A DNA stretch of 64,000 nucleotides, from contig JARCOQ010000008.1 in the NCBI GenBank assembly GCA_029207755.1, positions 25,471,021 to 25,535,020 of the forward strand. The letters run 5' to 3'. A program made the translations under genes and the position numbers. This document shows positions 1 to 13,422 of this stretch, piece by piece; positions within the stretch are counted from its first letter, which is position 1; the number at the start of each line of letters is the position of its first letter. The notes beneath the pieces are model-generated. The model was not told the origin of the DNA. It saw nothing but the letters and a program-made list of their open reading frames with translations, and did not search any database. The stretch is from Chamaea fasciata (Eukaryota > Chordata > Aves > Passeriformes > Sylviidae).

Positions 1-3000
1 TGGTGTGGGAATTTCCTTCCCATCAACCAATAAGCAAATTTAAAATAGCTTAAAGAAGCCTAGATTTCTAGAGTCTATAATTAGGGAAAATAAATCCCAA
101 ACATTATTGTTAGCACTACTTAACCATCCCTTTCCAAATCTTGTGCTGAGGGCTTAACCTTGCTATGAGGTAGTGAGACCCAAATTTTTTTTTGCAGAGC
201 TTTCAACATGCCCTGGTCAGAAGGGCTTGATACCTTCCTGTAGGTGCTTAAATGGGGTCTTACCCTCTGTTTTGCCTGTGAAGTTGGAGTCATGTTTATG
301 GAAGGAAACTAATCATGCCAAATCTTGATGCTACTACATTCTTAAATAGAAAAGAACTTAATTTAGTGTAATCTCCTAATAAGGAGTACTTTTTGTGTTA
401 CTTTTCATGTGAATCATTCTCTGTAGACAGTGTTGACTTTCATGCTACCTGGAAAATGATGATAATTTCTGAGGCTCTTGTTTATCTTTCAAATCTGGTT
501 GAGACTGGTCAGTGGACCCAAAAGTTCTTGATGAGAACTGACAGATGGATGAACAGATGATTAGGCAGACAGATAGACAGCAGGAACACATAAGACTCAT
601 TTCATTAGGAAACTGGACTGAAAACAGAAGTAGCAGTGGGTACTTGGATAATATTCATATTCTGGTCACTAATTTAAAAAATGCCATGTTTTTGAAACTG
701 TTTCAAAGCTTGTAGATGACATCCTTAGTGCTCTGAACAGCAAAGGAAAAAAAAAGGAACATTGCTGAGATTTTTTTCCAGCTCCTTTTTTTATTTATTT
801 TTTTTTATTTTTTATTTATTTTTATTTTTTTATTTTTTTGGTCAGAATGCTTTTTTATAGTTTGGACTGTATTTTAAACCTTTAAAGCCAGATTCAGCTT
901 GGACAGCCCTGGAAATTTCAATGGAGGATTAATGTGTGTCATTAAGCAAAGAAATATGGTCTGGTAGTTTTCAATAGCAACAAATGCTTGCTATGGTACT
1001 TCTCTGATCAACATATTTTTCACTTACTGTAAAGCCTTTGGGCTGTTCCTAAGTGTATGAAATGTCCATGCAGGAAAGCTGACAGTGAATTGTTGTGATT
1101 TGAGCTGGCTGCTACATTCCTGCAGCAAAGGGCATTCTTGTTCCTAAACATTTTCCTTCCAAGCAGAAAAACAGTTCACGGAAAGGAAAGCCCCTTCCCC
1201 CATTTAATATTTATTTATTTATTTACTCATATTTACTGTTTACTTAGAGGGTTATTTACTCATTAGCAAATTGATCCAAGTCAACCTGCAGTCTGACTGT
1301 CAGTTGATCCATTAACAGGGAGAGGTTTGCTAGGTGCAGACAGAGAGGGCAAAAAGCAGGAATGGTCCTTTGTGTGGTTGAAATACATCATAAATCTACA
1401 CGCAGGGAAAGCAAGTTCCTTATAAGAAAAGCATAAAGAGAAAAGCAGCTGTTGAAATGTGGAGACTTCTTTTCTAGAGTGCTTTGAGCAGAGCAGAGAA
1501 CTCCAGACATTCAGAGTCCAGTGAATCCTTTGAACCACAGTAGCTCTAGAAGGCCATGGAAAAGTTGGGCTTGGTATTTCCTAGGTAAGATTATATTGGA
1601 ATGCACTAAGATAATTCTCATTCCCTCACTCAGCTGTCAAATTGGGACCTCAGGGAAGAGCTGTTACCCTGTGCCATCCTCCCTTCAGGGCTACTGCTCC
1701 TCCACAGGCAGTGATGGGGCTCTGTGGCCAAGCAGCAGCAGCAGTGACTGCTAGCCCTGCTGGCTCAAGGCAGGGCACTTTTCCAACACACAAAGTGAAA
1801 CACCAAGTGGTTCACATACAAGGTGGGATTTGCAAGAGCTCTAACTGCTAAACTGCTTCTGCTTCCTTTGGAATCGGCTCTCCCACACATTCCACCTGCT
1901 CAGTTGGGCCGATGGTGAAAGTTTTGATAACTACATTTTATGAGCACGAGAAACATGATAAAATCAAGCCAGAAACATAATGTATAGCCTCTGTCCACCT
2001 TCTCTGCTTTCCAGCTTCCCAGTTTAATTCCCCCGTTGATGCTGCCTAACAGGTTGCAAAAGTCTGCCTTCTCAAGCAGTCTTGAGACAGCCTTGCAAAT
2101 TTCTCAAAGCACTTTCATAATATACCAAAACTATTTATCACTGCCTCCAGAGAAGTATGCCTTGGAACAGTCTCATAAGGTCAAGTTATCCCACTGAAAC
2201 ACCTATTAGTATAAAGAGAATGAAGAAAAAAAAAAAAAAAGAAAAATGAACAAACCAACAGCAGTAGCACAGCCCTGGAAAATATGAAGTCATAAGTAGA
2301 GTTCAGCCAGAGCAGACACCCATTAAATTTTGTTTAAGAGCCAAGTTCCACCCTGAGATATGTGTGAGCTGCAGTTTATTTCAGGGGGAGCTGTGCTGTA
2401 CTTCATGCCATGGCAAGGTTTGGACACAAGTATATATCTGTTACAAGAGAGGAGTAAAGCCCACTTCCTTTTTGCATTTTTTTTTTTTTTTTGTTCTGTC
2501 TGTATAGATGAAATAGAAAACTTAAAGAAGTAGATAAAACGGGCCATAGGTCCCAGCTTTACAGGGCCTCTCTGTGAAATTTAGTTCCTTCTTCCACAAG
2601 ACCTGAATATCTGTCTTTCTAAATCAACTAGGCTTCTTTCACAACGTTAAATGTGGGGGTCTTTCCCTGTTTCTCTGTTACACCCACAAATGTTAAACAC
2701 ACAGGCAGGAGCTCTAAGGGTTGCTGTTCTAGCTTCTTTGCTCTTGAGAGTCCATTTAGGAGACAGTCAGCAAGAAATGCTCCCTAGGAGATGCACATGC
2801 TTTTTAAAGAAGGGTCATACACAGCACTCTGGCTTTGACCTTACACCAGATATTTTTGCCTGAGAAGTAGGAGGTCCACTTAATGAGGAGGGAAGAAGGG
2901 GTAGCAGAGATGTTCCCTACCCTGGCTGCATTCCAAGACAGGGGCTAGGTTTACCAGCACTTTTGTGCTGCTGTGCTGGGTTGCAGAGCTGACTTTAGAC

Positions 3001-3776
3001 AAAAGCCTTTATTTATCATTGCTGGGGTGGGAAGCTGCTGCACAGATGGAGGGGACAAAATGATAAAGTCATGGTCACACGCTCCTGGAGGCACTGGAGT
3101 TACCTGGGAGAACTGGACAGAGGAGTTCCCTGCTCCCTGTCACCAGCTGCACATTCAGTAATGCTGAGATTCAAAGGTTGAATTCTTTCAAGTACAAGTT
3201 AAAAGACCTCATTCAAGAGGAGTGGCAGACAAGGCTCAGTCCCGCCAAGCGCCGAGTCTGGATGTGAGCAGGAGGTTAAAGTGTTTCATATGAGAAACTC
3301 TGGGAAATGCAAGAGCTTTTATACCCCAAGGCAACCATTTAAACACTGAATTACTAATTCTGGCTCAAAACTTTCCCATTCCTCAGATCCCTTGATGGTT
3401 GGCCTGTGCTTTAACTCTCCATTAAGCATCTGCTGCTGGCTCTAGTGGGTAAAACAGCCCATCAGTTCCATGCTCAGTGCAGCACTTCCATGGGCAGAGA
3501 TGAAAAAGCTTTTAAGTCCTGGTTAGTCAAGAAAACCCAGCATCATCAGGATCAAACCCACATTGGCCATCACTTGTCACGGATTCTGTGGCAGATGAGA
3601 AGAGGTGGCATTGTCCCTGGGAAAGGAAGCCTCTTTTCCTTAATGCTGGTATAACCTAACAGCTGGTGAGGGATAAAGGAGACACACAGGCAGCTCTGGT
3701 CATGCTACGACACCACTTCATCGTGCAATGGCAGTGAAACAAAGGACAGGGAAAATCCCATTAGCTAGAAGATGGG
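1..3776. other. Unique non-coding sequence, no gene recognised
   Basis: All open frames here are short (under 90 codons), lack recognisable domains and overlap each other in several frames, as expected by chance. The stretch holds simple repeats: a decayed GACA/GATA tetranucleotide near 538-582, a T-rich tract at 785-839, TTTA repeats near 1204-1226, about five GCA units at 1731-1744, an A run at 2226-2240 and a T run at 2477-2492. Nothing else stands out. It could be intronic or intergenic. Confidence 0.7.
785..839. repeat. T-rich low-complexity tract (TTTA/TTTTTA)
   Basis: Fifty-five bases almost entirely of T with scattered A, in irregular TTTA and TTTTTA units. This is simple-sequence DNA. 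No transposon body is recognisable next to it, so it is not obviously a poly-A tail on the other strand. Confidence 0.85.
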
Positions 3777-4472
3777 TTGGAAATATCCCAGCAAGGTTGG
3801 GGAATGGAAAAGACAGATGTGTGTGGCCTTGGGAGTCTGGAGAGACAGGTGACATGCTATGGCTTTGTGTCTGTTAAGGGATGGAGTTTGCATTTCTTGC
3901 TACATCTCACCAAGGATATTTTCAGTGGAAGGGGGCGTGGGAGAAAATTATCCTCTAAGGGATACGGATGCTCATGTCCACAGACAGCAAGCTGGTGCCC
4001 TGAAGTGCCAAGTAGTGGAAAACAAAATCAATTGCAAAGCAGAACACCCACATTTATGCATATTTCACTGGTGAACTTCCCTCAGCCACCCACAAGTCCT
4101 GGACCTTGCTGTATGCTGCAGGCAGCAGGGAATGACTGGGGAGGGCTGATCCTCAGCTTCTTCTCAGGTGTGAGCTGTGAAGGAAATCACTTGGGTGGAA
4201 AATGGCGTGTTACAGCCTGTTACAGTTTCCAAGTCTCTTTTTCTAATTCAATGAGGAAAAATATACCCCTCTCTTCTGGAATAAACCACAGACACAATCT
4301 TCAATTACAGAACATGTGCTTTTCCCCCTCCCACATCTCCCCCAATGACTGCTGCAGTTTCATATCTGACAAAAATAGCTATCCAGACCTCCAAAGGGAG
4401 CTTGCCTTTCTCCCTGTGACCATCTTCAGCAGCTGCCAGCTCTGCAAAGCCCTGGGGCTGCACCACGATTGA
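3777..4472 (+). other. Longest open reading frame of the window, unrecognised
   Basis: This frame runs 231 codons from ATG to stop, in a locally GC-richer stretch. I recognise no domain, signal peptide or membrane pattern. The protein is mixed in composition, rich in Ser, Cys and Gly, with no repeats. A second, shorter frame overlaps it at 3859-4074, and a minus-strand frame overlaps its end (4305-4526). An open run this long is uncommon by chance at this base composition but not impossible over six frames of 64 kb. I see no clear promoter, splice pattern or poly-A signal tied to it. It is most likely a chance frame. A young lineage-specific gene or a non-coding RNA exon is possible but unsupported. 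Confidence 0.15.
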
Positions 4473-7358
4473 GAGGGGGGAAGATTCACCCAGAGATTTG
4501 GTTCTCAGGTCCCTTAAAAACAGCACAGTGGGAGCAGCAGCATGGAAGTTACACTCCTGTCTGCTCTGCTACTGGACTCTGGAGAAAACAGGACACAGGA
4601 TATGCTTCCTGTCTGGGGCAGGCTTGCAGCAGCCTGGGAAAGAAGGCATGACCTTTTCCTTAAAGGAAATGCAATTCGTGGAGAGGAATAGGGAGGAAAA
4701 GTCCAGGCTGCATTTTTTTCTTAAAAACAGTCATGCAGCTGTACCTCATCTCATTTATTCCCCTCTTTAAAGCTGATCTTTATTTATTTAGCAATGCCAC
4801 ATTTTAAAGGGTTTCATACCTCTCTATCAACCCATTGTTGCTTCAGTCAGTCATGAACCTTCTGACACAAGTCAGAGGCTGTCAAAATGAAAGGTTTCAT
4901 TCACTGCAAGCAAAGGAAGCCAGAGGAGGTACCTCGAGAGCAGAAGGGCTCAGCTTGTGCTCTGTTTCCAGCTCACAAATGGTTATGTCCCCAGGATGCA
5001 GAGATTAAGCATCTCACACAGAAGGTGGGAGGAGGAAGAAGAGTCTTTGTCTGAGATTCACAGATTTTAATGGATTCCAGAAGGAGAAATCTTTTACCCA
5101 GGAGCAACAGCAAAGTTCTGAGAAATGTAAAAGCATTTATCTCCCCAGTTATATTCCTGCCTGCCAAAAGCAGGAGGGTGATTTACTCCTCCTTGGTACA
5201 AAGAGTCTCCTTTTGGATCATTAATCCACAGGGGGAATGAGCTCAGGAGCCACAGACATCTCTTCTTAATGTGTAAGAACCTTGAATCAGCGGGGAGTTT
5301 TATTTGGGAGCATACAGGATCAGTTTATCTTTATTTGCTCCCCACTACCCCAGTCTTCAACAGTGTTTCCTACAAGAGTTCTAGTTACCATTAATACATC
5401 ACCTTGCCTTCATTAAAATCTTCGGTGATAGTAGACAAGACTGCTGTGAGCTAAACCAAAGCATTTGAAGCAGAGTAGTATTAAAAACTTAAGATCTGAA
5501 ATCAGCAAATTCTGATACAAAGTCCAATAAAATCAATATGAGCAATCTCAAGTTCCAGGGTACAAGTATCTCAACAACACTGATTTCAGCTCTGCAATGG
5601 CAGCTTGCAATAAGTAAGGTGTTTCCTGAGAAACTCTGCAGAAATCGGAAGGACAGTGAAATAGTAGACTATCTGTTTACAGGCCAGGACCTCAGGTGAT
5701 CTCAGGTGATGAAGTTTTCTACTTAGAGCTGTACAGAAAACATGCACCAAAACTTATGGTAGGAGAGGGGTTAGATCTGGTGGACACCACTTGTTAATAT
5801 TTTCTCATTTCTTTAGGAGTAGCAAAAAGAAAAACAGTCTCATTTTGTCTCACTTTGACTCTGTGAAAGCACCTGAAAATTCTTCTATATTGCTAAGTTG
5901 CTTAGTGAGGAATGTTATAGACTGTGTCTCTCTATATATTTTCACAATATGCAGACATTTACAATATGCTGCCGTTTTATGGTGGATGGTATTTTATATA
6001 CTTTACCTCAGCAAAAAAGAAGTGCAGCAGGGAATTAAATTTCTATATTCAAATCTCCCAAGAAGCACTCCATGCTTAGATTTGCCAGGTTCCACATAAG
6101 TCTGGTAAATACATATCCTTGTATTTATGTAGATCATAAATACAAGGATAGATCAGAAATGTGGCTGAAAGGGAAAACCCAAAGCTGGCTGGTGTCCTTG
6201 GGTTTTATGCTCTCGTGTGTGTCTGCATGTGCCCACAGCATCCTTTATTTTGGCTCCTTGTCACACAGTTAGGCTTTGACAAATTGAAAAGTATTAAGAT
6301 TAGAACAATCATGTTTACATGTTTTACCACCTGCTACTTCATTTCTGCCATGGTGCTTAAATGTTCGGGCATGTGGCTTTGAAACAGGGTATACCTTTAA
6401 TGCACTTAAAAACCCTGCTGGATTTTCAGCTCTCTTTGATCTCCACAGTCTAGAGACTATCTCAGAGAATACAAATAAATGTGTTTAGGGAAAAAATATT
6501 TTCAAGGAGAAACCCCTAAAGTCTTTCCAGCTTTATATGCATTACCAGTTGATGTCATACTTAAGGTTGTTTTTTGCATTTTATCTTCATGCTTCAGGAG
6601 GCTGAAATCTCTATCCAGCATCAGCAGCTTGATGAGGTAACTTGGGAAGACAGATGTGGTCAGAACCACATGATCACCAAAGTGTCAAATAATTATTTGG
6701 TGATTCTTGTTTAGAAAGGAGATGGAGGGAGAGATGATTCAGCCCTGAGAAATTTACAGACTAAACAAAGTAAAAGGGATACACTTTTGCAATGAAGAAG
6801 ACTGTATTTTGTCAAGAAGAAATGGGAAGGATGTGAGTGGAAAGCTTGCTATTAATCATGAGTAGGAAGGAGACATTAATTTTAGAGCTGGAAACAGAGG
6901 AAAGACTCAGAAAACCAAGGGTGTGAAAAAAACAGCTTCTTTTGGGGGCTGTACAATACCATCCTTTCCATCTCTTGCCATACCAAGTCACCATGTCTCA
7001 CTACCCTTGTGGTAATAGCTTGGATTTGTAGTAACTACAAATTATCCCCTGAACAGCAAGTACAAATCAGATATGGGTTCTTGGGTCAGGGTGTGGGATG
7101 GTTAACTTGGGAAGAGGTGTTTTGAGGAGCCAGATTCATTCAGTTATAAAGAAGGTAAGATAGAAGGGTATTTCTCACTTTTTAAAGCGTGTTCATAGGT
7201 CCAGTCACTACCCATTGCTTGAGCTGTAGGTATGACAGCTCTGAGTGGGAGATGGTAAAGTGCCAAAGGCAATCAGCAAGGTTTCAAAAGAATTCATTTC
7301 TTCACATTAGGTGGACACAGCCTTCACAAGAAGGACCGACCAAGAACCCTTTGGATAA
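4473..7358. other. Unique non-coding sequence, no gene recognised
   Basis: There are only short frames without recognisable domains. The stretch contains an exact 10-bp tandem duplication (ctcaggtgat twice, 5691-5710) and the strong inverted repeat at 6114-6150, which is listed separately. I see no transposon until the CR1 fragment that follows. Confidence 0.65.
6114..6150. repeat. Perfect inverted repeat: 16-bp arms, 5-nt loop
   Basis: The left arm tatccttgtatttatg (6114-6129) is followed by the loop tagat (6130-6134). The right arm cataaatacaaggata (6135-6150) is the exact reverse complement of the left. All 16 pairs match and pairing stops at the next outer base. A copy could fold into a stable hairpin or cruciform. 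It is too short for a typical microRNA precursor. It resembles a recent local inverted duplication, such as template switching would leave. Confidence 0.95.
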
Positions 7359-7489
7359 TATAATCATGGAATGGGTTGGGTTGGAAGGGGCCTTAAAGAC
7401 CATCTGTTTCCAACCATATCCCCATGGTCAGTAACATCTTCCACTAGACCACGTTGCTCAAAGTCCCAGCCAGCCTGGCCTTCTCCCTG
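7359..7489 (-). mobile_element. CR1 LINE 3' fragment (minus strand)
   Basis: On the plus strand the segment reads as the reverse complement of a CR1 3' end: 'taatcatggaatgggttgg', then 'ggaaggggccttaaagacca', then a diverged 'catggtcagtaacatcttcc', 'actagaccacgttgctcaaa' and 'cagcctggccttctccctg'. This order is the standard avian CR1 3' untranslated region. It is 5'-truncated and carries no reverse transcriptase. CR1 is the dominant avian retrotransposon, so this also supports a bird host. Confidence 0.92.
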
Positions 7490-9295
7490 ACCTGGTGGTG
7501 CTCTTCTTGGCTTTGGTGATGTTAGCAGAAGTTGTTCACTCCATTCTTCATGACTGGAGCATAGATAGGTTGAGTAACTAGAAAAGTGACAGTGTTCAGA
7601 GCACACTGAGTGGTTTTGCAAAAGAATGAAAAAACCCTTTTTTTCCCAAAGCAAAGGGGAAGCTGGAACTTGGTTCCCAACTGCAGATTTCTTTCCTGGT
7701 GTACTCAACACTTTATGCAAGGTTTTCTGTAGAGAGAGATACAGCCTAATTCTGTGTAGCCCCTCTCTCCACCAAGGGCTTAATTTCCACCAGCAACTGG
7801 TAGCATAGCTTCTTTAAACTAAAAAACGTCCCTATAAGTTCAGTGTGGGAAAAACTAGGTTTTTATGCAGTAGAGTCCAAAAATCAAAGGCTGTTGACAT
7901 AATTATGGAAATTCAAGAGAGACAGACAATAATCATCTCTCCCAATCATGCGATTCAGAATGTAAAAACCATGTCCCAGTTGTAAATAAAAATTGCTATG
8001 TGATGACAGGAAAGATCTGGAGAGGGGAGGTGTTGTTTCATAGTAAGCTGTGAAGATGAGAGAGCAAAGAGAAATCAACAGAGAAGAGGGAGAGTGGAAG
8101 AGAGGCCAACTCTCAAAGGAAACAAAGCTTCAGCCCAGACGCTGACAGGGAAAGATCTATGTCTTCCTGTCCTGTTCTTTTTTTCCTTCCCACTGGCTGC
8201 ACTGTGGAAGGTCCTTGAGAGAAGGGGGAAATGGCATTTAACAGCTGGGACCTGCGTGTCTCCCATGTTCAGCTATGACCACTTATTGTGGGCTAAGAAA
8301 GGGACAGACAGGTAGGATTAGGAGGTGCAGAGGATATCTGAACTGGACAACATGAGAGGGCAGGCGTGAGAGAGGCCACAGATGCATCAAGGATTTAATT
8401 TCCTGCTTGCTTTGTTGGATGGGGCTGGGACTGTGCTCATTACGCTTGCGTGAACCATCAATAGAAGAACAACCTCAGCTAGCTCATGAGTGCTGGTTAT
8501 AAAGTTTTGGGAATAAAAGGCTAGGCTGTCTCATAATAAATTGGTAAACTCCTAGCCCTAATACATGCTAAGAAAATCTTGAAAGCAGAATTCAACAACA
8601 TATTCCAGAAGATAGAAATAAAATATAAAAATCCAGCATGTCACTTTAAACATCAGAATTTTTGGAAATGTACACAAGTTTCCTGAACTCTTGGATGACT
8701 ACATTTTTATGGTAATTCCTCACAATCCACTAGAAATATGTTCTCCCTCTACTCATTCATACATGTAACTCTTTAATCACTTGTGTTTAAGTGATTTGTG
8801 GTCTATTTCTCTCACCTAAGCATCATTTGGTTTATGTAAAGTCAGCCATGAAGCCCTGCTATTTCATTCCTTCTTAAGTGACTGAAATTTTTGAAACATC
8901 CAATTAGCAGAGAAGAAGCATCTTGCTTTTGTCTTAGTAAAAACACTTTTCAAAGAAAATGAGATGAACAACAGAAGTTTGCCTATCCAAAAAAAAAAAG
9001 TTAAACTGGAATAACAGTTCTGTAAGATCTCTTCCAGTATAAATTAATCTTCTCAGCTGTTTGAGGGGGACACAGAATTATGTCATATGATTGAATTGAT
9101 TCTTGAATAAGTATTTTGTTTCCAAAGAAGGGTTTTTTTTTAAAGAATAACTCTAATTTCAGTATGACTATATTAATATGGTCAGTGTTTCTAGAAAACT
9201 GTCACAAAGATGCAACTACCAAATTCTTCCAGCACAGATGAGGTAGAAGAGGAATATAAATCTGAACAAATAAAGCCACATGAGTACTGGAAAGG

Positions 9296-9375
9296 GTGTG
9301 TCTTTGTATACGTATGCATACAGATATAGGGTATATTGTATATACATACATTCTGGGTGTGTATTTATGTGTGTA
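9296..9375. repeat. Degenerate TG/TA-rich microsatellite
   Basis: Interrupted alternating purine-pyrimidine dinucleotides (gtgtg, tatacgtatgcata, tatattgtatatacatac, gtgtgtatttatgtgtgta) run for about 80 bases. This is decayed simple-sequence DNA, and the open frames on both strands over it follow from the composition. Confidence 0.75.
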
Positions 9376-12093
9376 TAGACAGAATTCAAACCTGTTTTCT
9401 AGGTTTGGTGTTACTAAAAGAGTCTCTGCTCTCAACTCTAAACACCTGCACATCTGTAAGGATTTGATGTCTGATTCTGCATGGCTGTGACCTTGTCACA
9501 CATGTTCTTTCTGGTGCGGACAGCCTCATAAAACTAGATATTTTAAACATGTAGTCCCCAGTAAAATAGGCATTTATCACTCACAATAACAAAGAACTGT
9601 CTCAGGGTGTGTTCAAAAGCCCCCCTGCAACTTACTGATAAAAAGCTTAACTCTGTTTCAGGGCTTATCTGGAGAAAAAAGAGGTAGAGACCCTCACGAA
9701 ATAACTGAATTTTTTTCCACCTTAAGATGAAAAAGAGAGGCAGAGGAAAGTAAAGAAAAATCACTTTAAAACTCCAATGCAGCAGAACAAGTTTAACCCA
9801 TTGAGATTTTAAGTGAAGTTTTCTGCTTCATCAGGAAGAACCCTGTGGTGAAACATATGTCAGAAGAGAAGAAGATATGAGAAACTGGCCTCCTTTGCAT
9901 ATGAGATGATTAATTAAGAGGAAAATCACTTAGCCAGCTGTCTCATTGGTGAAACTACATGTGCAAGGTACATCTGCAATAGTGGAGCAGTATAGCACAG
10001 GCAGTGAATTTGATTTCCATGCTAACATAGCAGAGATAGGAGGAATCTGGTGTGTTTAGATTGTGCTTACTTTTTGAGAAACAGAGGAGTCTAGATCCTA
10101 TTTCAGCCTCAAATTATGAGCTGCATGTCTGTTGTTATAGCATTGCAGTGTTGGTACTTGATGCAGTCGAGTTATCAGTTAGAAATAAATTATCCAGAGA
10201 AGAGAGGCCTTTCCTCCATTTGTGTTCATAAATTGTTGGCAAACAAAGCCCGATTTCTCTAAGTGACACTTTTCTCCATTCTCCAAGTAGTTTTTCAAAA
10301 TGCTTAGCAGCTGGTGAATTTTTCATCTACTCATTACTGGGGTAATGCTGTCAGATTCATCTGACTCAGAAAATTATGTAAGTAATTGTCTGCTGCCCCA
10401 ATACTTGCCCTCCTAAGGTGTTCCTATATTCTTGTCACTGTGGCATCTGGGTTTTCATGCATTTTCTAACACAACTTGTATGTGAAGCAAAAAAATTGTA
10501 AACAAAGTTTCTACTTATGCTAAATGCTGTTTTCAAAAGTTTACTGGTGTTTCTGTGGGAAACAAGCAGGCCAGTTGCTAAATGACTTCTAAGCTATGTT
10601 TGTTTCCTGAGCATGCATTACAAAATTAGGGAGTGGGAAGCAAAGAGCTGTTGCCCCAGTGAATCTACTGGAAACAAACCAACTCCTACCTCCCCAGCTT
10701 TTTCGAGCTAAAAGCTGCCTCACCAGCAGTGTCTGTGGAGAGTAGTCATTTCTCTCCCACCTGTAATCTCTCCTCTTTACCAGCCTTTTGAAGAAGAGGT
10801 GACTGTACAGCACCTAGCACAATCAGATCCCTCTGTTGGCTTGAAGTTCTCTATGCTATAGGAATACTAATCCCTCCCCAACAATAGAGACAGGCACTGC
10901 ACAGAGCACACACACAAACAGACTTTCAATAGACAATGCAGTCCTGAAAGCATGTTTTACAAAAGACTTTGCTGATTGGACTCAGTCATTTGAACAGTGA
11001 TGGGATACGGGGTATATTGCACAAGAGCCTAGAAAGAAAGGTGCAGAAGTATCAGAAATGAGATGCAGTCGCTGCATAATTCTGTAATATTAACAGGCTT
11101 AAGCACACAACTAGCCATAACCTGAATCTTTAACATCGACTGTGTAATTTTTTTTTAATGACACCCAGCAATGCTGAAAATTGTGTATTTTAAAACAGCA
11201 GACTCCTATTTGGGTCGACATCCTCCCTATTCTCTCCAACTCAGTGGTTTGCTGACATTTCTGCTGTTAATTACTGAAATTTCAGGTGCATTCTGAGCCT
11301 TTCAATTGCCATACTTTCACATAAATATGTCAGACAATGAGGGTGTCAGGAGAGCCCTGGGGTATAAAGCCAAATTTTCCAATTCATATGCACAGTGGTG
11401 GGAAACAAACATACAAGCAGAGACATTCAATTTACATAAATGCTTGTAGGATATGTTTTGAGATTTCTGTGCTAAAAATGAGAGGTTATTAAAATCTGTA
11501 GGTTTCCTTGTACATAAATGCTCACAGGATTACCAGTGAAGACCAGATTTCCATAATCAATAGCCTCTGTTTTTGTTTATCACTTACTGTCACAGGCAAG
11601 CACTTCTGTTGATTTAGGGCAGTGAAATCACATATATTGCCAAGGTGTGACTAACACAATTAAAAACCTAAAGGGTTCATTCAAGGCTTTTCACAGTCCC
11701 TGTGGGAAAGACAAGTGGTATTGCTCCAGGAACATATAAAAGAACCAGTTTGCAGCTCCAAAATATATCTCATTATGAGTTAAAGATGTAGCAAGGCTGT
11801 TCTCAGAACCACATGCCCCATTCCCAGCCAGAAGTCACTCTGCCATTAACTGAGACCACCTATGCAAGGTCTCAGCCTCTGTAAGGGGACAGCCCACACA
11901 GACATGGCTCATTTTGCCAGAAGCTCTGTCATGGGGGCAGGTGGAGAAGCTTGGGCTGATAGAGCCAAGACCTCCTGCTTGTAAAACAGAGGCAGCACCA
12001 GACTCTGCTCCCCTAAGCAGGGCAGTGCATGGGTCACTACTGGAGGACAGCTTGCAATGCAGAGAGAGTGCACACAGCTCAGGAAACTGGCTT

Positions 12094-12132
12094 TGCTTCA
12101 CTCTCTTCCTCCCCCTTTTCCTCCCTCTGCAG
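12094..12132 (+). other. Long pyrimidine tract ending in AG (splice-acceptor shape)
   Basis: Nearly unbroken C/T sequence precedes 'ctctgcag' ending at 12132. This is the textbook form of a 3' splice site. The sequence after it stays open for about 38 codons in one frame (to a TGA near 12247), but I find no good donor close behind. It may be an unused tract or the acceptor of a non-coding transcript. Confidence 0.25.
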
Positions 12133-13374
12133 CTGGGGCATTGCCTGAGGACCAGCCTTGCTTCTTGTCTTCCTTTTGGGCCAATTCTTCTGTGTTGCAC
12201 ACACCACACTGCTTCCCTATCCCCCCAGGAAGAGGACATTATCTGTTGATGGGTGATGAGGAGGAGAAGCCTCCACAAACTGCTCTCCTTAACCACTTAC
12301 TCCGTTGACAGCTGGCATTTGGAGTATAAGAGACCTCAGATAAACATTCCCAGCCTGCTGGGTACAGATGAAATCCTGGAAATTGCAGAGCATGTTCTCC
12401 AAAGGAGTGAACACCTTTGACCCGTAAAGATGGCTTTGCACGGATCACAGCCTCACCAGGTTGAATCTTTGACTTGATGACGTTTATTGTCCTAATCCTT
12501 CACCTCACTTGAGCTGTCCCACTGCCTCAAAATAGGGTCACTGCAGCCTAAAAGGAAGAGGGCAAAAACTGCCAGCTGAATTGAGATTGTCAAACCTGTG
12601 GAGTTCCTCAGGTTTCATAGTTAAGTCAGGCAGCTACTGCTCGTACATCTGAGCAGGAAGCAAATGCATCACAGAGTTATTCTCTCCCTCATTTCTGTAC
12701 AGAGAGCCCACTCAGTTATCTGAGTGGTGGATATCTGAGCTGGGCATGGGAAGTGCCCAACATGAGATGGTGGGGCATCCCCATATAGAGGCATTCACAG
12801 TGCCGAATATTTAAAATCTGAAACAGAGCATGCTCCAACCTGGATTGACAGGATCATACTGCATTTATAGAATGAATAAAAATTCCTTATCAGCTGTGGG
12901 TGAAGACAAGGAGATAAGCGAAGTACATGAGCAATTAGGTAACTTAACACTGTTCAGTTTACATCAGTTGGCAGCTGCTCTGTGGTCTCACCTGCAGGTA
13001 TCCAGCAAAGAATTAATATGTTCAGTATAGTCAAAAGCTTTTCATGATTTTTTTAATGCATTTTCACACCCATCTCAAAGATTTTCACTGTGGCTATGAA
13101 GCAAATTTGTTTTCCCAATTATTCTGCCTCTCTGGCAAACATCTGCTGTCCATGCTGCTCAGTGCCTGTCAATACACTGAACTTTCAATTGTTCCTTGTC
13201 TTGCTCCTTGCCAAAATTGCAGGAATTTTACTAGGAAATAAGACCCTTTTCCAAAAGATCTTCCCTCAAAACCTCAACCATTTTCAATGCACCAAACTTG
13301 TATTGTACAGAGATATGGTATTATTAGACTTCCCTCTAACTTTTGTTCCTATTCTATAAATTTGATCCATCTAA

Positions 13375-13422
13375 TTAAAACAAAACAGAACCAAACCAAA
13401 AAAACCCCAACCAAACCAAATA
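13375..13422. repeat. A/C-rich low-complexity tract
   Basis: Runs of caaaa, ccaaa and aacccc form a short low-complexity segment made almost entirely of A and C on the plus strand. It is similar in kind to the longer tract at 32966-33102. Confidence 0.75.

Noticed and set aside
6114..6150. Hairpin as a microRNA precursor
   Set aside because: Stem of 16 bp and a 37-base total length are too short for a typical precursor, and no known mature sequence is visible.
11835..12308. Opposed open frames of 153 (minus) and 111 (plus) codons
   Set aside because: They overlap each other and contain no recognisable family; the pyrimidine-rich tract inflates them.
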